The notes: generated by a model from the sequence alone, not told the origin. A stretch of 64,000 nt of DNA from Paenibacillus montanisoli (GCF_003268025.1 NZ_QLUW01000003.1:496001-560000); one strand, 5' to 3'; numbered from the stretch's first letter, positions 17,714 to 26,933 are shown. Translations and numbers: made by a program.

Positions 17714-17954
17714 TGTTGTTGTTTGGTTGGAAGCGGGAGTACAGTTGCCGTTAATCGCCGAATTTCGATGAAAGAGCGCAGCGCGGAGCAACGCATTTTG
17801 ATGAAAAGCGTCGAATTCGACGTTACATTGTAACCCCGTGTAATACTTTGGCGGAAAAGCGCGTTGAAGATTCGCCAATACACCTGTAGGCGTGCGGTTC
17901 TGCGTGCGCGTTCAAGGCGCGGCTTAAGTGGGGCCCGAGCAGCAAAGGTAGAGA

Positions 17955-18077
17955 AGAAGCCTGTAGAGCGCTACATTTGAGCGGGAAGGGAAAACGGGGT
18001 CAAAGAAGCGCCTCTATAGCGCTACATCGGCGTGAAAAGGGCAATACGATGGAAAAGAAGCGCTCTGGGAGCGCTAC
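17955..18077. repeat. Three tandem imperfect repeats, period about 50 bases
   Basis: Each unit begins AGAAGC and ends with GCGCTAC: copies at 17955-17977, 18004-18026 and 18056-18077, spaced 49 and 52 bases. Units two and three share AGAAGCGC, and copy one contains the palindrome GTAGAGCGCTAC. The spacers between units are G/A-rich and less conserved. Confidence 0.65.
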
Positions 18078-18103
18078 CTGCAATGGCGCGCGAAAAAGGT
18101 AAC

Positions 18104-18156
18104 AAGGGCAATCTCCTTCCATCCATCAGATGGCGTCCGGGAGAATGCCCTTTTCT
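18104..18156 (+). terminator. Intrinsic terminator between asparaginase and the AraC gene
   Basis: AAGGGCA-a-TCTCC pairs with GGAGA-a-TGCCCTT, with an inner CCATC/GATGG stem and the tail TTTTCTTT. It faces the plus strand, towards the convergent regulator. Confidence 0.75.
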
Positions 18157-18208
18157 TTATGCGGCATGAGACGTGCTATCCAGCCGCCGCCACACGCCAT
18201 CTGCCGGC

Positions 18209-19066
18209 TCACAGCCGCCGAATCGCCTCTCGGTACGCGGACGGCGACTGCTCATAAAAACGGCGGAACTGCTTCGAGAAATACAGCGGGTCCTGGAAAC
18301 CGACCGATGCGGCAATCTGCTCGATCGTCAGCTCCAGCCGCTCGCGCAGCAGCAGGCGCGCTTTATCAATGCGCAGCTTCAGCAGAAACGTGACGGGCGT
18401 CATGCCCGTCTGCTGCTTGAAGACGCGCGAGAGATAAGCGCGGCTATAGCCAAGCGCATCGGCCATATGCTCAATCGAGATCGGCTCCGCATACTGCGCC
18501 GACAAATAGCGGATAACCTCGTCCGCAAGCGCTTCGCTGTCCGGTCCACGGTTCAAAGCGCCGGCTACGGCGCCTGGCTGCGCGGCCCCGAACTCCGCAA
18601 ACAGCAAGTGCAAGTAACCGACCGCGCGCAGGTTCGCCGCCACGCCCCCGAGCCGGAAAGCGCGCTGAATGCTGCGAAACAGGACGGCCACGCGGGGATT
18701 GTCCCCCGTATCGATGACGGGGACGGACGCATCGAGCCCGGCGACCGAGACGAGCCGCTCCGCCTGCCGCCCTTCAAACGCGATCCACCTGTATCTCCAC
18801 GGCTCCTTTTCACTTGAAGCGTAGCTGATCAGCTGCTGAGGCGGGATCAGGAACGTATGCCCGGCCCGTAAGGCATGCTGGCCGCCGGCGCAGGTATATG
18901 TCCCGTTTCCGCTTAAAACGTGGTGCATCAAATAGAAGTCGTAGACCTTCGGCCCGATCACATGACCGGGCTTGGTTTGGCTTTCCCCGGAGAACAATAC
19001 ATATAAATCACCATGTTCGTTCGGGACCGGATTGGACAGGACCGTATAGGTAGGCTGCAGCGTCAC
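18209..19066 (-). CDS. AraC-family regulator, probably of the gal operon
   Basis: The N-terminal half is a cupin-like sensing domain (HHVLSGNGTYTCAGGQ, LIPPQQLISY), and the C-terminal 100 residues hold two AraC helix-turn-helix motifs: ISIEHMADALGYSRAYLSRV and IEQIAASVGFQDPLYFSKQF. I choose the GTG at 19066, downstream of CGGAGGTG; an in-frame TTG at 19099 is the longer option, so the start is uncertain. It is divergent from galK with about 165 bases between, which suggests that it activates galKET when galactose or a derivative binds. That target is inferred from position only. Confidence 0.9.
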   Translation of the reverse strand: MTLQPTYTVLSNPVPNEHGDLYVLFSGESQTKPGHVIGPKVYDFYLMHHVLSGNGTYTCAGGQHALRAGHTFLIPPQQLISYASSEKEPWRYRWIAFEGRQAERLVSVAGLDASVPVIDTGDNPRVAVLFRSIQRAFRLGGVAANLRAVGYLHLLFAEFGAAQPGAVAGALNRGPDSEALADEVIRYLSAQYAEPISIEHMADALGYSRAYLSRVFKQQTGMTPVTFLLKLRIDKARLLLRERLELTIEQIAASVGFQDPLYFSKQFRRFYEQSPSAYREAIRRL

Positions 19067-19231
19067 CGTGCCGATACACCTCCGTTTTACACATTCCAAC
19101 TTACCTGCATTGTACCATACAGGTCACAAAATTCCATGCGATGTTCACATCAAGCCATTTAGTTCCCCTGCTCATTCCGCTATACTGAACCTATAAACCA
19201 ACAACTACTACGAAGAAAGCGGTGTAGCACA

Positions 19232-20407
19232 GTGGCGAATATCCAAGAACTGACTGAGCGTTTTTTAAATACGTACGGCCATGAATCGACTGAAAAAATA
19301 GCAGTATTCCACGCGCCGGGCCGCGTCAATCTGATCGGCGAGCATACGGACTACAACGGCGGCTATGTATTTCCGGCGGCGCTGACGTTCGGCACTACGC
19401 TGCTGATCCGCAAGCGCGGCGACGATCAGCTCGGACTGTGTTCCACCAATTTTGACCTTCGCAAGCATATCCCGATTGCCCCGATCGCGTTCGACGAAGC
19501 GGATGACTGGATGAATTACCCGAAGGGCATCGTAAATGTCCTTCAGCAAAGCGGCATTGTCTTTAATCAGGGCTTCGACATGCTGTTCCACGGTGAAATT
19601 CCGAACGGAGCGGGTCTCTCGTCCTCCGCTTCGATCGAAGTCGTCACCGCTTATGCCTTGCTCACGATGGATGGCCTTGCGACGGATACGGTTCAAATCG
19701 CCCGCCTCGCGCAGAAATCCGAGAATGAATTCAACGGCGTCAAATGCGGCATCATGGACCAATTCGCTGTCGCTAACGGCAAGAAGGACCACGCCATCCT
19801 GCTCATGTGCGACACGCTTGAATATGAGCTGATTCCGTTCAACTCCGGCGAATACCGGATCGTCATCGGCAATACGAACAAGCGCCGCGGCTTGGTCGAT
19901 TCCAAGTACAACGAGCGCCGCGGCCAATGCGAGCAAGCCGTCCAGGATCTGAAGGCGGCATTCCCGGAGCTGACGCTGCTCGGCCAGCTATCTTTGGAGC
20001 AGTTCCAAGCGAATCAGCATCTCATCCAAGACGAAATTGTGGTGAAGCGCGCAAAGCACGTCGTCGAGGAGATCGACCGCGTGCTGCAATCGATGAAGGT
20101 GCTCAAAGAAAACGATCTCGCCGCGTTCGGCCGGCTTATGAACGCCTCGCACGATTCGCTTCGCGATCTTTACGAAGTAACGGGCGACGAGCTCGATGCG
20201 ATGGTGGCCGCGGCGCGCACGGTTTCGGGCGTACTCGGCTCGCGCATGACGGGAGCGGGCTTCGGCGGCTGTACCGTTTCGCTAGTTCACAAGGACAGCG
20301 TAACTAAGTTCCAAGAAGAAGTCGGACGCATATATACGGAAGCGACCGGGCTTGTGCCGGATTTCTACGTTTGCAATATCGGCAACGGCGTCGAGCAGTT
20401 GTCTTAA
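19232..20407 (+). CDS. galK: Galactokinase
   Basis: The enzyme phosphorylates galactose with ATP, the entry step of the Leloir pathway. The 391-residue protein has all GHMP-kinase motifs: the galactokinase signature GRVNLIGEHTDYNGGYVFP near residue 30, the ATP loop PNGAGLSSSASIEV near residue 125, and MTGAGFGGCTVSLV near residue 337. The start is a GTG at 19232 with only a modest GAAAGCGGTG site. A TATACT at 19181-19186 may be the -10 of the promoter. It is the first gene of a galK-galE-galT unit with gaps of about 30 bases. Confidence 0.97.
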   Translation: MANIQELTERFLNTYGHESTEKIAVFHAPGRVNLIGEHTDYNGGYVFPAALTFGTTLLIRKRGDDQLGLCSTNFDLRKHIPIAPIAFDEADDWMNYPKGIVNVLQQSGIVFNQGFDMLFHGEIPNGAGLSSSASIEVVTAYALLTMDGLATDTVQIARLAQKSENEFNGVKCGIMDQFAVANGKKDHAILLMCDTLEYELIPFNSGEYRIVIGNTNKRRGLVDSKYNERRGQCEQAVQDLKAAFPELTLLGQLSLEQFQANQHLIQDEIVVKRAKHVVEEIDRVLQSMKVLKENDLAAFGRLMNASHDSLRDLYEVTGDELDAMVAAARTVSGVLGSRMTGAGFGGCTVSLVHKDSVTKFQEEVGRIYTEATGLVPDFYVCNIGNGVEQLS

Positions 20408-20439
20408 ATAGATAAGAGATACTGGAGGAGGAGAGAAAC

Positions 20440-21429
20440 ATGGCAGTACTAGTAACAGGAGGCGCAGGCTACATCGGCTCTCACGCGGTGGCGGCGCTGC
20501 TTGAACGCGGAGAGGACATCGTTGTCGTCGATAATTTGCAGCAGGGCCATAAGGAAGCGGTGCTTGGAGGTAAATTGTATGTAGGCGATCTGCGCGACGG
20601 CGATTTTTTGGATACCGTGTTCAGCGAGAACGGCATTGACGCCGTTATCCATTTTGCCGCGAACTCGCTGGTAGGCGAGAGCATGAAGGATCCCGGCAAG
20701 TACTACCACAACAACGTTTACGGCACGTTGTGCCTGCTTGAGAAGATGAACCAATATGGCGTGAAGCGCATCGTCTTCTCGTCCACGGCGGCCACGTACG
20801 GCGAGCCGGAACAACTACCGATCCACGAGGATGACCGCACGCTTCCGACGAACACGTACGGCGAAACGAAGCTGGCTATGGAAAAAATGATGAAGTGGTA
20901 CGACACCGCCTATGGCGTCAAGTACGTGTCGCTTCGATACTTCAATGCGGCCGGCGCGCATGCAAGCGGCAGGATCGGCGAAGACCATCATCCCGAAACG
21001 CATCTCGTGCCGCTCGTTCTGCAGACGGCGCTCGGGCAGCGCAGCCATATTTCCATCTTCGGCGATGATTATCCGACGGAAGACGGCACCTGCGTCCGCG
21101 ATTACATCCATGTCAGCGACCTGGCCGATGCCCATTTGCTGGCCGTTGACCGGCTTCGAGAGGGCGGCGAGAGCGCCATCTACAACCTTGGCAATGGCAC
21201 CGGCTTCTCCGTGAAGCAGGTGATCGACATCGCCCGCCAAGTAACGGGCCGCGACATTAAGGCGGTCGCGGAAACGCGCCGCGCCGGCGATCCTGCCGTG
21301 CTTGTCGCATCTTCGGACCGGGCGCGTACGGAGCTTGGATGGAATCCGACCCGGAACAAGCTTGAAGACATTATCGGCAGCGCCTGGGCATGGCATCAAG
21401 CGAACCCAAGCGGCTATAACAACCAATAG
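20440..21429 (+). CDS. galE: UDP-glucose 4-epimerase
   Basis: The 329-residue short-chain dehydrogenase-like enzyme interconverts UDP-galactose and UDP-glucose using bound NAD. The Rossmann motif GGAGYIGSH is at residues 7-15, the catalytic pair is the Ser/Thr of FSSTAATYGEP and the YGETK tyrosine-lysine near residue 140, and the substrate loop RYFNAAGAH follows. CTGGAGGAGGAG ahead of the ATG is a strong binding site. It lies 32 bases after galK and 30 before galT, so it serves the Leloir pathway but can also supply UDP-galactose for surface polymers. Confidence 0.97.
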   Translation: MAVLVTGGAGYIGSHAVAALLERGEDIVVVDNLQQGHKEAVLGGKLYVGDLRDGDFLDTVFSENGIDAVIHFAANSLVGESMKDPGKYYHNNVYGTLCLLEKMNQYGVKRIVFSSTAATYGEPEQLPIHEDDRTLPTNTYGETKLAMEKMMKWYDTAYGVKYVSLRYFNAAGAHASGRIGEDHHPETHLVPLVLQTALGQRSHISIFGDDYPTEDGTCVRDYIHVSDLADAHLLAVDRLREGGESAIYNLGNGTGFSVKQVIDIARQVTGRDIKAVAETRRAGDPAVLVASSDRARTELGWNPTRNKLEDIIGSAWAWHQANPSGYNNQ

Positions 21430-21459
21430 CGATAGCTTGCCGCGAAAGGAGCAGCAACG

Positions 21460-23043
21460 ATGACAGAACAACGACAATCGAACGTTAGCGCCCATGAGGC
21501 GCGTCTCCTTATCGAAAGGCTCGTGCAATTCGCCGTCCAGCGCGGCATGCTCGAGCCGCCGCTGGACGTATTTGCGTCCCGCAACGCGCTGCTTGAGCTG
21601 TTCGGCTTCCAAGAAGCCTACGAAGGCACCGTTCCGGAGGAACGGCTGGAGAGTGCCGCCGCGCTGCTGGAGCCGCTGCTCGACTATGGCGCATCCATCG
21701 GACTCATCGCGGACAATACGACAACTTACCGCGATTTGTTGGACGCCCGCATCATGGGGCTGCTGATGCCGCGCCCGTCGGAGGCAGCAGCCAAGTTTCG
21801 CCGCACGGCGGAACGGGAAGGCATCGCGAAAGCGACGGACGAATTTTACCGGCTGAGCATCGATTCCAACTATATCCGGATGGACCGGATTGCGAAGAAT
21901 CAATACTGGGAGCAGCCGACCGAATATGGCAAGCTGGAGATCACGATCAATTTGTCCAAGCCGGAGAAGGATCCGCGGGAAATCGCGCTGCTCAAGACGA
22001 TTGCGCCGAGCAATTACCCGAAGTGTCTGCTTTGCGCGGACAACGTAGGGTACGCAGGGCGCGCGGACCATCCCGCCCGTCAGAACCTGCGCATCGTGCC
22101 GCTTGAGCTGCAGGGCGAAACCTGGTACTTCCAATACTCGCCGTATGTGTATTACAACGAGCACAGCATTGTGTTTCACGGCAAGCATGTACCGATGCGG
22201 ATATCGCACGATACGTTCGCGCGTCTGCTTGACTTCGTGGAGGAGTTTCCGCACTACTTCATCGGCTCCAATGCCGATCTGCCTATCGTCGGCGGGTCGA
22301 TCTTAAATCATGACCACTTCCAAGCAGGCCGTCACGTGTTCCCGATGGAAACAGCCGCAGCCGAGCAAGTATTCGTCCATCCGAGCGATATAGCGGTAAC
22401 TTACAGCATCGTCGCCTGGCCGCTGTCGGTCGTTCGGCTTAACGGCATGGACAAAGCAGCCGTGCTTCGCGCGGCGGGGAACGTGCTCGATGCTTGGCGC
22501 GCATACAGCGACGTGGAAGCGGACATCCTTGCGTTCTCCGAGAAGAACGGAGAAATGGTGCCGCACAATACGATTACGCCGATTGCAAGGCTGCAAGATA
22601 ACGGGCAATACGAGCTCGATTTGGTGCTGCGCAATAACCGCGCGAACGAGGAACATCCGGACGGCATCTTCCACCCGCACCGGGAGCTGCACCACATCAA
22701 GAAAGAAAATATCGGCCTGATCGAGGTGATGGGGCTTGCCGTCCTTCCCGGAAGGCTCAAGAGCGAGCTCGAAGAAATCGCGGCAATCCTAACAGGCAGC
22801 CGAGAATATAATCAGGCTTCGCTTGCGGAGGGCCCGCTTGAAAAGCATGCGGATTGGATCGAAGAGATCGTCCGGGCGAATGGCCTGGCGCTCACAACAG
22901 CCAAAGCGGAGGCGGTCCTCCGGGAGGAAGTCGGACGCAAATTTCTTGACGTTCTGCTCGATGCGGGTGTGTATAAACGTACGGTTCAAGGGAGCGAAGC
23001 CTTCGGACGGTTTATGTCCTCGCTCGGCTTAACCCGCATCTAA
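21460..23043 (+). CDS. galT: UDP-glucose--hexose-1-phosphate uridylyltransferase, class II
   Basis: At 527 residues this is the long Firmicutes class II GalT, not the 350-residue E. coli type. It transfers UMP from UDP-glucose to galactose-1-phosphate. Typical segments are EFYRLSIDSNYIRMDRIAKN, NYPKCLLCADNVGYAGR, YFQYSPYVYYNEHSIV and PIVGGSILNHDHFQAGRHVF, the last with the histidines of the active site. The ATG at 21460 follows GAAAGGAG. It closes the gal unit. No clear terminator with a T-run follows. Confidence 0.97.
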   Translation: MTEQRQSNVSAHEARLLIERLVQFAVQRGMLEPPLDVFASRNALLELFGFQEAYEGTVPEERLESAAALLEPLLDYGASIGLIADNTTTYRDLLDARIMGLLMPRPSEAAAKFRRTAEREGIAKATDEFYRLSIDSNYIRMDRIAKNQYWEQPTEYGKLEITINLSKPEKDPREIALLKTIAPSNYPKCLLCADNVGYAGRADHPARQNLRIVPLELQGETWYFQYSPYVYYNEHSIVFHGKHVPMRISHDTFARLLDFVEEFPHYFIGSNADLPIVGGSILNHDHFQAGRHVFPMETAAAEQVFVHPSDIAVTYSIVAWPLSVVRLNGMDKAAVLRAAGNVLDAWRAYSDVEADILAFSEKNGEMVPHNTITPIARLQDNGQYELDLVLRNNRANEEHPDGIFHPHRELHHIKKENIGLIEVMGLAVLPGRLKSELEEIAAILTGSREYNQASLAEGPLEKHADWIEEIVRANGLALTTAKAEAVLREEVGRKFLDVLLDAGVYKRTVQGSEAFGRFMSSLGLTRI

Positions 23044-23226
23044 CAGCGAATGCCCAATTTTCGTTCGCTATCGAATACGGGCAAATTCGATATTTACAAC
23101 GTGACATGATTATTTTCGAGTAATCACAGCGAATAATTTGGAATAATTTAATAAAATCAGAAGGATATTTGGATGTTATGGCGAAAACATTATAGAAATC
23201 GTATTAACTATGTCAGGGGGATTGTG

Positions 23227-23688
23227 ATGCCGCTTCCAATTATTCCTATTGATGAATTTTTGGCTTTGTCTACGGATGAGCAAGTAGAGAAGCTGAAGCA
23301 GTGGAAAATGGACTACACGTTGAAGGACATCCGCGAAGCGTGGGGCTTCAAACACTCTGCTCAATACTACATGCTGCTGAAGAAATTGCGCATTTACGAG
23401 CGCGTCGTGAACAAGTCGGACAAGTTCTCGCCGGAGCAGGTGTTCACGGGCAAAACCGGACCGGAAGCGTATACCGCGGCTGCTTACGCCTATACCGAAC
23501 GCGCCGTTCCGGCCGACCAATTCGGCTACGAGCTCAATGTGACCCTTAGCGGACCGGAGCTTGCGGATAAGCTTGAGCGCTTGGCACATTTTCTGAAAGG
23601 CGAGCACAAGGCGGTTTCAATCAAACTGTCCATATCGGCCTCCAAAGCAGTTCCATCCAACGGAAACGATGACCTCGCAGACAGCTAG
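23227..23688 (+). CDS. Hypothetical protein with a predicted helix-turn-helix-like N-terminus
   Basis: I start at ATG 23227 behind AGGGGGAT; upstream in-frame codons lack a site. The 153-residue product begins with LSTDEQVEKLKQWKMDYTLK and REAWGFKHSAQYYMLLKKL, which reads like a phage-type HTH (helix, turn, then a second helix with aromatic residues), followed by a linker and a beta strand set (YELNVTLSGPELADKLERLA). I do not recognise the family. It could bind DNA, but this is a pattern guess. It is a single gene closed by a terminator. Confidence 0.65.
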   Translation: MPLPIIPIDEFLALSTDEQVEKLKQWKMDYTLKDIREAWGFKHSAQYYMLLKKLRIYERVVNKSDKFSPEQVFTGKTGPEAYTAAAYAYTERAVPADQFGYELNVTLSGPELADKLERLAHFLKGEHKAVSIKLSISASKAVPSNGNDDLADS

Positions 23689-23703
23689 CATATAGGAAAC
23701 GAC

Positions 23704-23734
23704 AAAAAACCGAGCGGTTCAAGGCTCGGTTTTT
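23704..23734. terminator. Bidirectional terminator between convergent genes
   Basis: ACCGAGC (23709-23715) and GCTCGGT (23724-23730) form a stem with A-run and T-run extending it, suited to both directions. Confidence 0.88.
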
Positions 23735-23756
23735 CTTATCTAAACGGGGATCATGT

Positions 23757-23984
23757 CTATTTCTCGCGCAGCTGGCCAAGCTCCGATACGATCGCTTCCA
23801 CTTCGCTGATGCTGAACTTGTCCTTGCCCGCTACGATGTCGTAAACATCCTTCAAGTCCTCGTATTTGTCGAGGCTGAAGTTGCTCGCTTGCATCGCGGC
23901 TCCGGAAGCCATGCGCAGCTTGTTCTTTATCGTATCGATCATGAAGGCGACATTGTCATGGTTCGGTTCCGATAGATTTCTCAT
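23757..23984 (-). CDS. UPF0435 family protein (YfkK-like, DUF1128)
   Basis: The 75-residue protein matches Bacillus YfkK in layout: NVAFMIDTIKNKLRMASGAA near the N-terminus, FSLDKYEDLKDVYDIV in the middle and FSISEVEAIVSELGQL at the end. It is an all-helical cytoplasmic protein whose function is not established. AGAGGAGCTTAA precedes the ATG. It is convergent with the gene at 23227 and divergent from that at 24093. Confidence 0.88.
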   Translation of the reverse strand: MRNLSEPNHDNVAFMIDTIKNKLRMASGAAMQASNFSLDKYEDLKDVYDIVAGKDKFSISEVEAIVSELGQLREK

Positions 23985-24092
23985 TGGGGATTAAGCTCCT
24001 CTCCTGTTACCTGTATGTGTTCGTATTGTATCATGCCAATCCATGTACAAGCTACGCCTAATCGGATACTGCCAACGACTGGAGGAAATAAG

Positions 24093-24719
24093 ATGATTCA
24101 TTTGCTTCATAAACAAGTTGATCCTCGAAAGTGCCCGATTCTATATGAAACAAGCTTCGAGCAGGAGCAAGAGCTCGACAATTGGCGGATGTGCAGCGGA
24201 GAATGGTGGGTTGAGAACGGCTGGCTGCATGGCCGAAATCCGCTCAACGCGCCGGGCGTGCTGCTGAGCAAGCGGGATTTTCCCGGCAATGTGCTTGTGG
24301 AGTTCGAAGGGCGAACCGTCCTTCCAAGCACCCATGACATTAACTTAATGTGGAATGCCAGCTGGGATGAGGAGAAGAACATGCGCGGCGCGGCTTACGT
24401 GGCCGGGCTCGAGGGCTGGTGGGAAGGGAAGATCGGTCTCGAGAAATCACCGGAGTACGTGTTGAATGCCGCAACGCCGCTATTTGATTTTGAGCCGGGG
24501 CGGACGTACTTCATTCAAGCGGGCAGCATCGACGGGCACTGCTTTGTATGTGTCGACGGCAAGCTGCTGCTCGAACTGACCGATTATGAGCCGATCGATT
24601 CCGCCGTACATGCCAAAGTCGGATTCGAGGCCTATGCCAGCTACATTCAATTGCGCAATGTGCGGATCCGTTCGATCGAGTGGGAGCCGCGCGTCCGCTC
24701 CTATCCTGCGGAATTTTAA
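24093..24719 (+). CDS. Concanavalin-A-like domain protein (DUF1080/DUF1961-like)
   Basis: ATG 24093 follows CTGGAGGAAATA, so I drop an earlier in-frame start at 24015. The 208-residue product opens with YETSFEQEQELDNWRMCSG and WWVENGWLHGRN, a typical start of the jelly-roll fold in sugar-binding and 3-keto-disaccharide hydrolase proteins, and ends with strands such as AKVGFEAYASYIQLRNVRI. There is no signal peptide, so it works inside the cell. Catalytic residues cannot be assigned. A role in handling an oligosaccharide is plausible but unproven. Confidence 0.75.
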   Translation: MIHLLHKQVDPRKCPILYETSFEQEQELDNWRMCSGEWWVENGWLHGRNPLNAPGVLLSKRDFPGNVLVEFEGRTVLPSTHDINLMWNASWDEEKNMRGAAYVAGLEGWWEGKIGLEKSPEYVLNAATPLFDFEPGRTYFIQAGSIDGHCFVCVDGKLLLELTDYEPIDSAVHAKVGFEAYASYIQLRNVRIRSIEWEPRVRSYPAEF

Positions 24720-24735
24720 CTACAAATAGATCAAT

Positions 24736-24764
24736 TTGAAGCGGGCACCGCATTTCGTTACAAT
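24736..24764 (+). promoter_or_regulatory. Promoter of yyaC
   Basis: TTGAAG (24736-24741) and TACAAT (24759-24764) are 17 bases apart, as for sigma-A. The overlapping CGTTACAATG (24756-24765) also resembles a forespore sigma-F -10, which would fit the gene, but the matching -35 is poor. Confidence 0.45.
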
Positions 24765-24788
24765 GTATGTTTAAAGGAGTCGTTCATC

Positions 24789-25337
24789 ATGGGTAATCGG
24801 GCCAAGACGCGAAAGAATCGGAATATCGACCCGGTAGCCCGCGAGCGCACAGGAATAGAAGGCGTTGAGGGACTGCTGCGAAAGGCGGCCATTCAACAGC
24901 CGGAACGCGCCAAGCTCCTCTTCGTTTGTATCGGCACGGATTGCTCGACCGGCGATTCGTTCGGCCCTTGGGTCGGAACGCTGCTGAAGGAAGCCGGATG
25001 GCCGCATATTGCAGGGACGCTGGAGCATCCGTGCGATGCCAACCGGTATGAAGCTTTGATCGGCGATATTCCGCCGTCGTTGACGGTGATTGCAATCGAT
25101 GCCTGCTTGGGCAAGAAGGATGCGACCCCAGGCTATATGATCGCCGAAGGTCCGCTGTTCCCGGCGCAAGCCGTCGGCAAACGGCTGCCGCCGATCGGCG
25201 ATTACAGCATTGCGGGCATCGTCGCGCCGCACAGCGTGAAGCCTTATTGGGCGATCCAGCACGCTTCGTTATATGAAGTGATGGGGATGGCCCGCTCTGT
25301 GGCGGATACAATAAATAGGGTATGGCCGGAAGCTTGA
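24789..25337 (+). CDS. yyaC: Spore protease YyaC
   Basis: The 182-residue protein belongs to the YyaC/DUF1256 family, related to the germination protease and made during sporulation. Typical segments are LLFVCIGTDCSTGDSFGPWV, GTLEHPCDANRYE, VIAIDACLGKKD and the end region PIGDYSIAGIVAPHSVKPYW. The N-terminal 25 residues are basic. The ATG follows AAAGGAGTCG. It is followed at 51 bases by a hydrolase gene on the same strand. Its presence marks the host as a spore former. Confidence 0.92.
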   Translation: MGNRAKTRKNRNIDPVARERTGIEGVEGLLRKAAIQQPERAKLLFVCIGTDCSTGDSFGPWVGTLLKEAGWPHIAGTLEHPCDANRYEALIGDIPPSLTVIAIDACLGKKDATPGYMIAEGPLFPAQAVGKRLPPIGDYSIAGIVAPHSVKPYWAIQHASLYEVMGMARSVADTINRVWPEA

Positions 25338-25388
25338 TAGAGAGCGAGTCCGGCTCGATCATTCCTAGCTCTGAAAGGATGAAGGTTC

Positions 25389-26225
25389 ATGTCGAAAAAG
25401 CAGCTTTCTCTGACCAATAACGCCTTTCAATTGCCGAGCGGCGAAACGGTCGCCTATTATGATTCCGCCCCTCAATCCGGCGAGTCGGCTTCCGCGGCAA
25501 TCGTACTGCTGCACGGATTTTGCGGAAGCTCCGCCTACTGGGCAGAGATCGTTCCCCTACTTGCCGCGCGCGGCCGGGTGATCGTCCCTGATCTGCGCGG
25601 TCATGGAGGCAGCTCGGCACCTCAGCAGTCCTCTTATGAGATGGAGCATTTCGCGGAGGATTTGCTGCTGCTGACGCGCGAGCTTGGCCTTTCGTCGGTT
25701 CACCTATTCGGCCATTCACTTGGCGGCTACGTATCGCTTGCATTTGCCGAGCGGCATCCCGATCTGCTTAAGTCGTTCGGTCTTGTCCATTCCACGGCTA
25801 AGCCGGACAGCGAGGAAGCGAAGGGGAACCGCGACAAGGCGGCGCAGACGCTGCTGGCGGACGGAATCGGCCCGTTCGTCGAGGGGCTTGTACCGAAGCT
25901 GTTCGCGCCTGAACATAGAGAGTCGATGGCTGACGCCGTGTCGCATATCGTGGATATCGGACGCGGCACTTCGGCGGCGGGAGCCGCGGCGACGGCGCTC
26001 GGCATGAAAGCGCGTCCTGACAGGACCGCGGTGCTGGAGGGCCTTGCCGTTTCCCGCCTGCTCGTCGCAGGCTCCGAAGATGCGGTCATAGTCCCGGCGA
26101 ATACGTTCACGGTGGACGGTCCGCATGTCACCCAGTCGCTGCTCGAAGGCTCCGGCCATATGAGCATGATCGAAGCGCCGGAGCAGCTGGCGGGCGAATT
26201 GATGGCTTTCCTGAAATCGATATAA
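25389..26225 (+). CDS. Alpha/beta hydrolase
   Basis: The 278-residue protein has the complete alpha/beta hydrolase frame: oxyanion loop VLLHGFCGSSAYW near residue 38, PDLRGHGGSSAP, nucleophile elbow FGHSLGGYVS near residue 108 with the catalytic Ser, acid residue in VAGSEDAVI, and catalytic His in GSGHMSMIEAPE. The lid region (about 135-195) is helical. No signal peptide is present. Substrates in this family range from esters to C-C bonds, and no narrower assignment is justified. GAAAGGATGAAGG precedes the ATG. Confidence 0.92.
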   Translation: MSKKQLSLTNNAFQLPSGETVAYYDSAPQSGESASAAIVLLHGFCGSSAYWAEIVPLLAARGRVIVPDLRGHGGSSAPQQSSYEMEHFAEDLLLLTRELGLSSVHLFGHSLGGYVSLAFAERHPDLLKSFGLVHSTAKPDSEEAKGNRDKAAQTLLADGIGPFVEGLVPKLFAPEHRESMADAVSHIVDIGRGTSAAGAAATALGMKARPDRTAVLEGLAVSRLLVAGSEDAVIVPANTFTVDGPHVTQSLLEGSGHMSMIEAPEQLAGELMAFLKSI

Positions 26226-26260
26226 ACCGCGGTAAGCACGACATGGAGAGGAGGGCGCCG

Positions 26261-26917
26261 GTGTTTCAAAGAGATTATTTTATGAGCATGATCGAACAAA
26301 TGGGTCAGGTGCTTGGCCAGGTCATGGGACTAAAGCAGCAGCGCAAGCAGGAGGAGGCGCTGCTTGTCATCGACGAACTGCTTGACCGGCAGTTCCGGAT
26401 GAACGGAAAGCTGATCCGGCAGCTGTCGGATGCGGATATCGTGCGGCTCATGACGACCAATGGCGTCGTCGAAACCGCGAACCTGCACGCCATCGCGCTG
26501 TTGATAAAAGAAGAAGCGAAACTATTGGCGGAACTCGGAAGACCGGAGCAAGGCTTTCCGCTTCAATTGAAAGCCTTCCATCTCTTCATGCGCCTCGCGA
26601 TTTTGGATGCGCCGGCGCTGCTTCGCACGCCTTCGGAGGAAGCCGCCGAGCTGGATGCGGAGCTTGGCATTTACGAGCTTCCGCGGGATACGAAGCTGCT
26701 GACGCGGGAGTGGCACGAAGCGGACGGACGCTACGATGAAGCTGAGAACGTGCTGCACGAGCTGCTTGAGGACGGCGCACTGAGCGGCGGAGAAGCGGTG
26801 GATTTTTACCGCAGGCTGCTTCTCCTGCCGGATGAAGCGCTGGCGGCAGGCGGTTTGCCCCGCGATGAAGTGAATGATGGATTGGAACGGATGATGAACG
26901 AGTTGACGGAAACTTAG
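26261..26917 (+). CDS. DUF6483-like helical protein
   Basis: The start is taken as the GTG at 26261 behind GGAGAGGAGG; an ATG at 26243 lies before that site. The product, 218 residues, begins VFQRDYFMSMIEQMGQVLG, and is built of helix pairs like a TPR array (EEALLVIDELLDRQF, EAENVLHELLEDG). I associate this pattern with DUF6483 proteins of unknown function. It is cytoplasmic and acidic. The 36-base and 17-base gaps to its neighbours point to one transcript with the hydrolase and the methyltransferase. Confidence 0.75.
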   Translation: MFQRDYFMSMIEQMGQVLGQVMGLKQQRKQEEALLVIDELLDRQFRMNGKLIRQLSDADIVRLMTTNGVVETANLHAIALLIKEEAKLLAELGRPEQGFPLQLKAFHLFMRLAILDAPALLRTPSEEAAELDAELGIYELPRDTKLLTREWHEADGRYDEAENVLHELLEDGALSGGEAVDFYRRLLLLPDEALAAGGLPRDEVNDGLERMMNELTET

Positions 26918-26933
26918 GAGTGGAAAGAGTAAC

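Larger units (their letters stand above)
17714..18208. other. Gene-free stretch of about 500 bases
   Basis: No reading frame here has a ribosome binding site or recognisable product. It contains three imperfect repeats of about 50 bases (17955-18077) and a terminator (18104-18156). Confidence 0.6.

Noticed and set aside
20815..22254. 479-codon frame opposite galE/galT
   Set aside because: Antisense to two clear Leloir enzymes and without a start signal or domain.
23041..23100. Terminator after galT
   Set aside because: TGCCC/GGGCA can pair but with a large interrupted loop and no T-run, so I do not call it.
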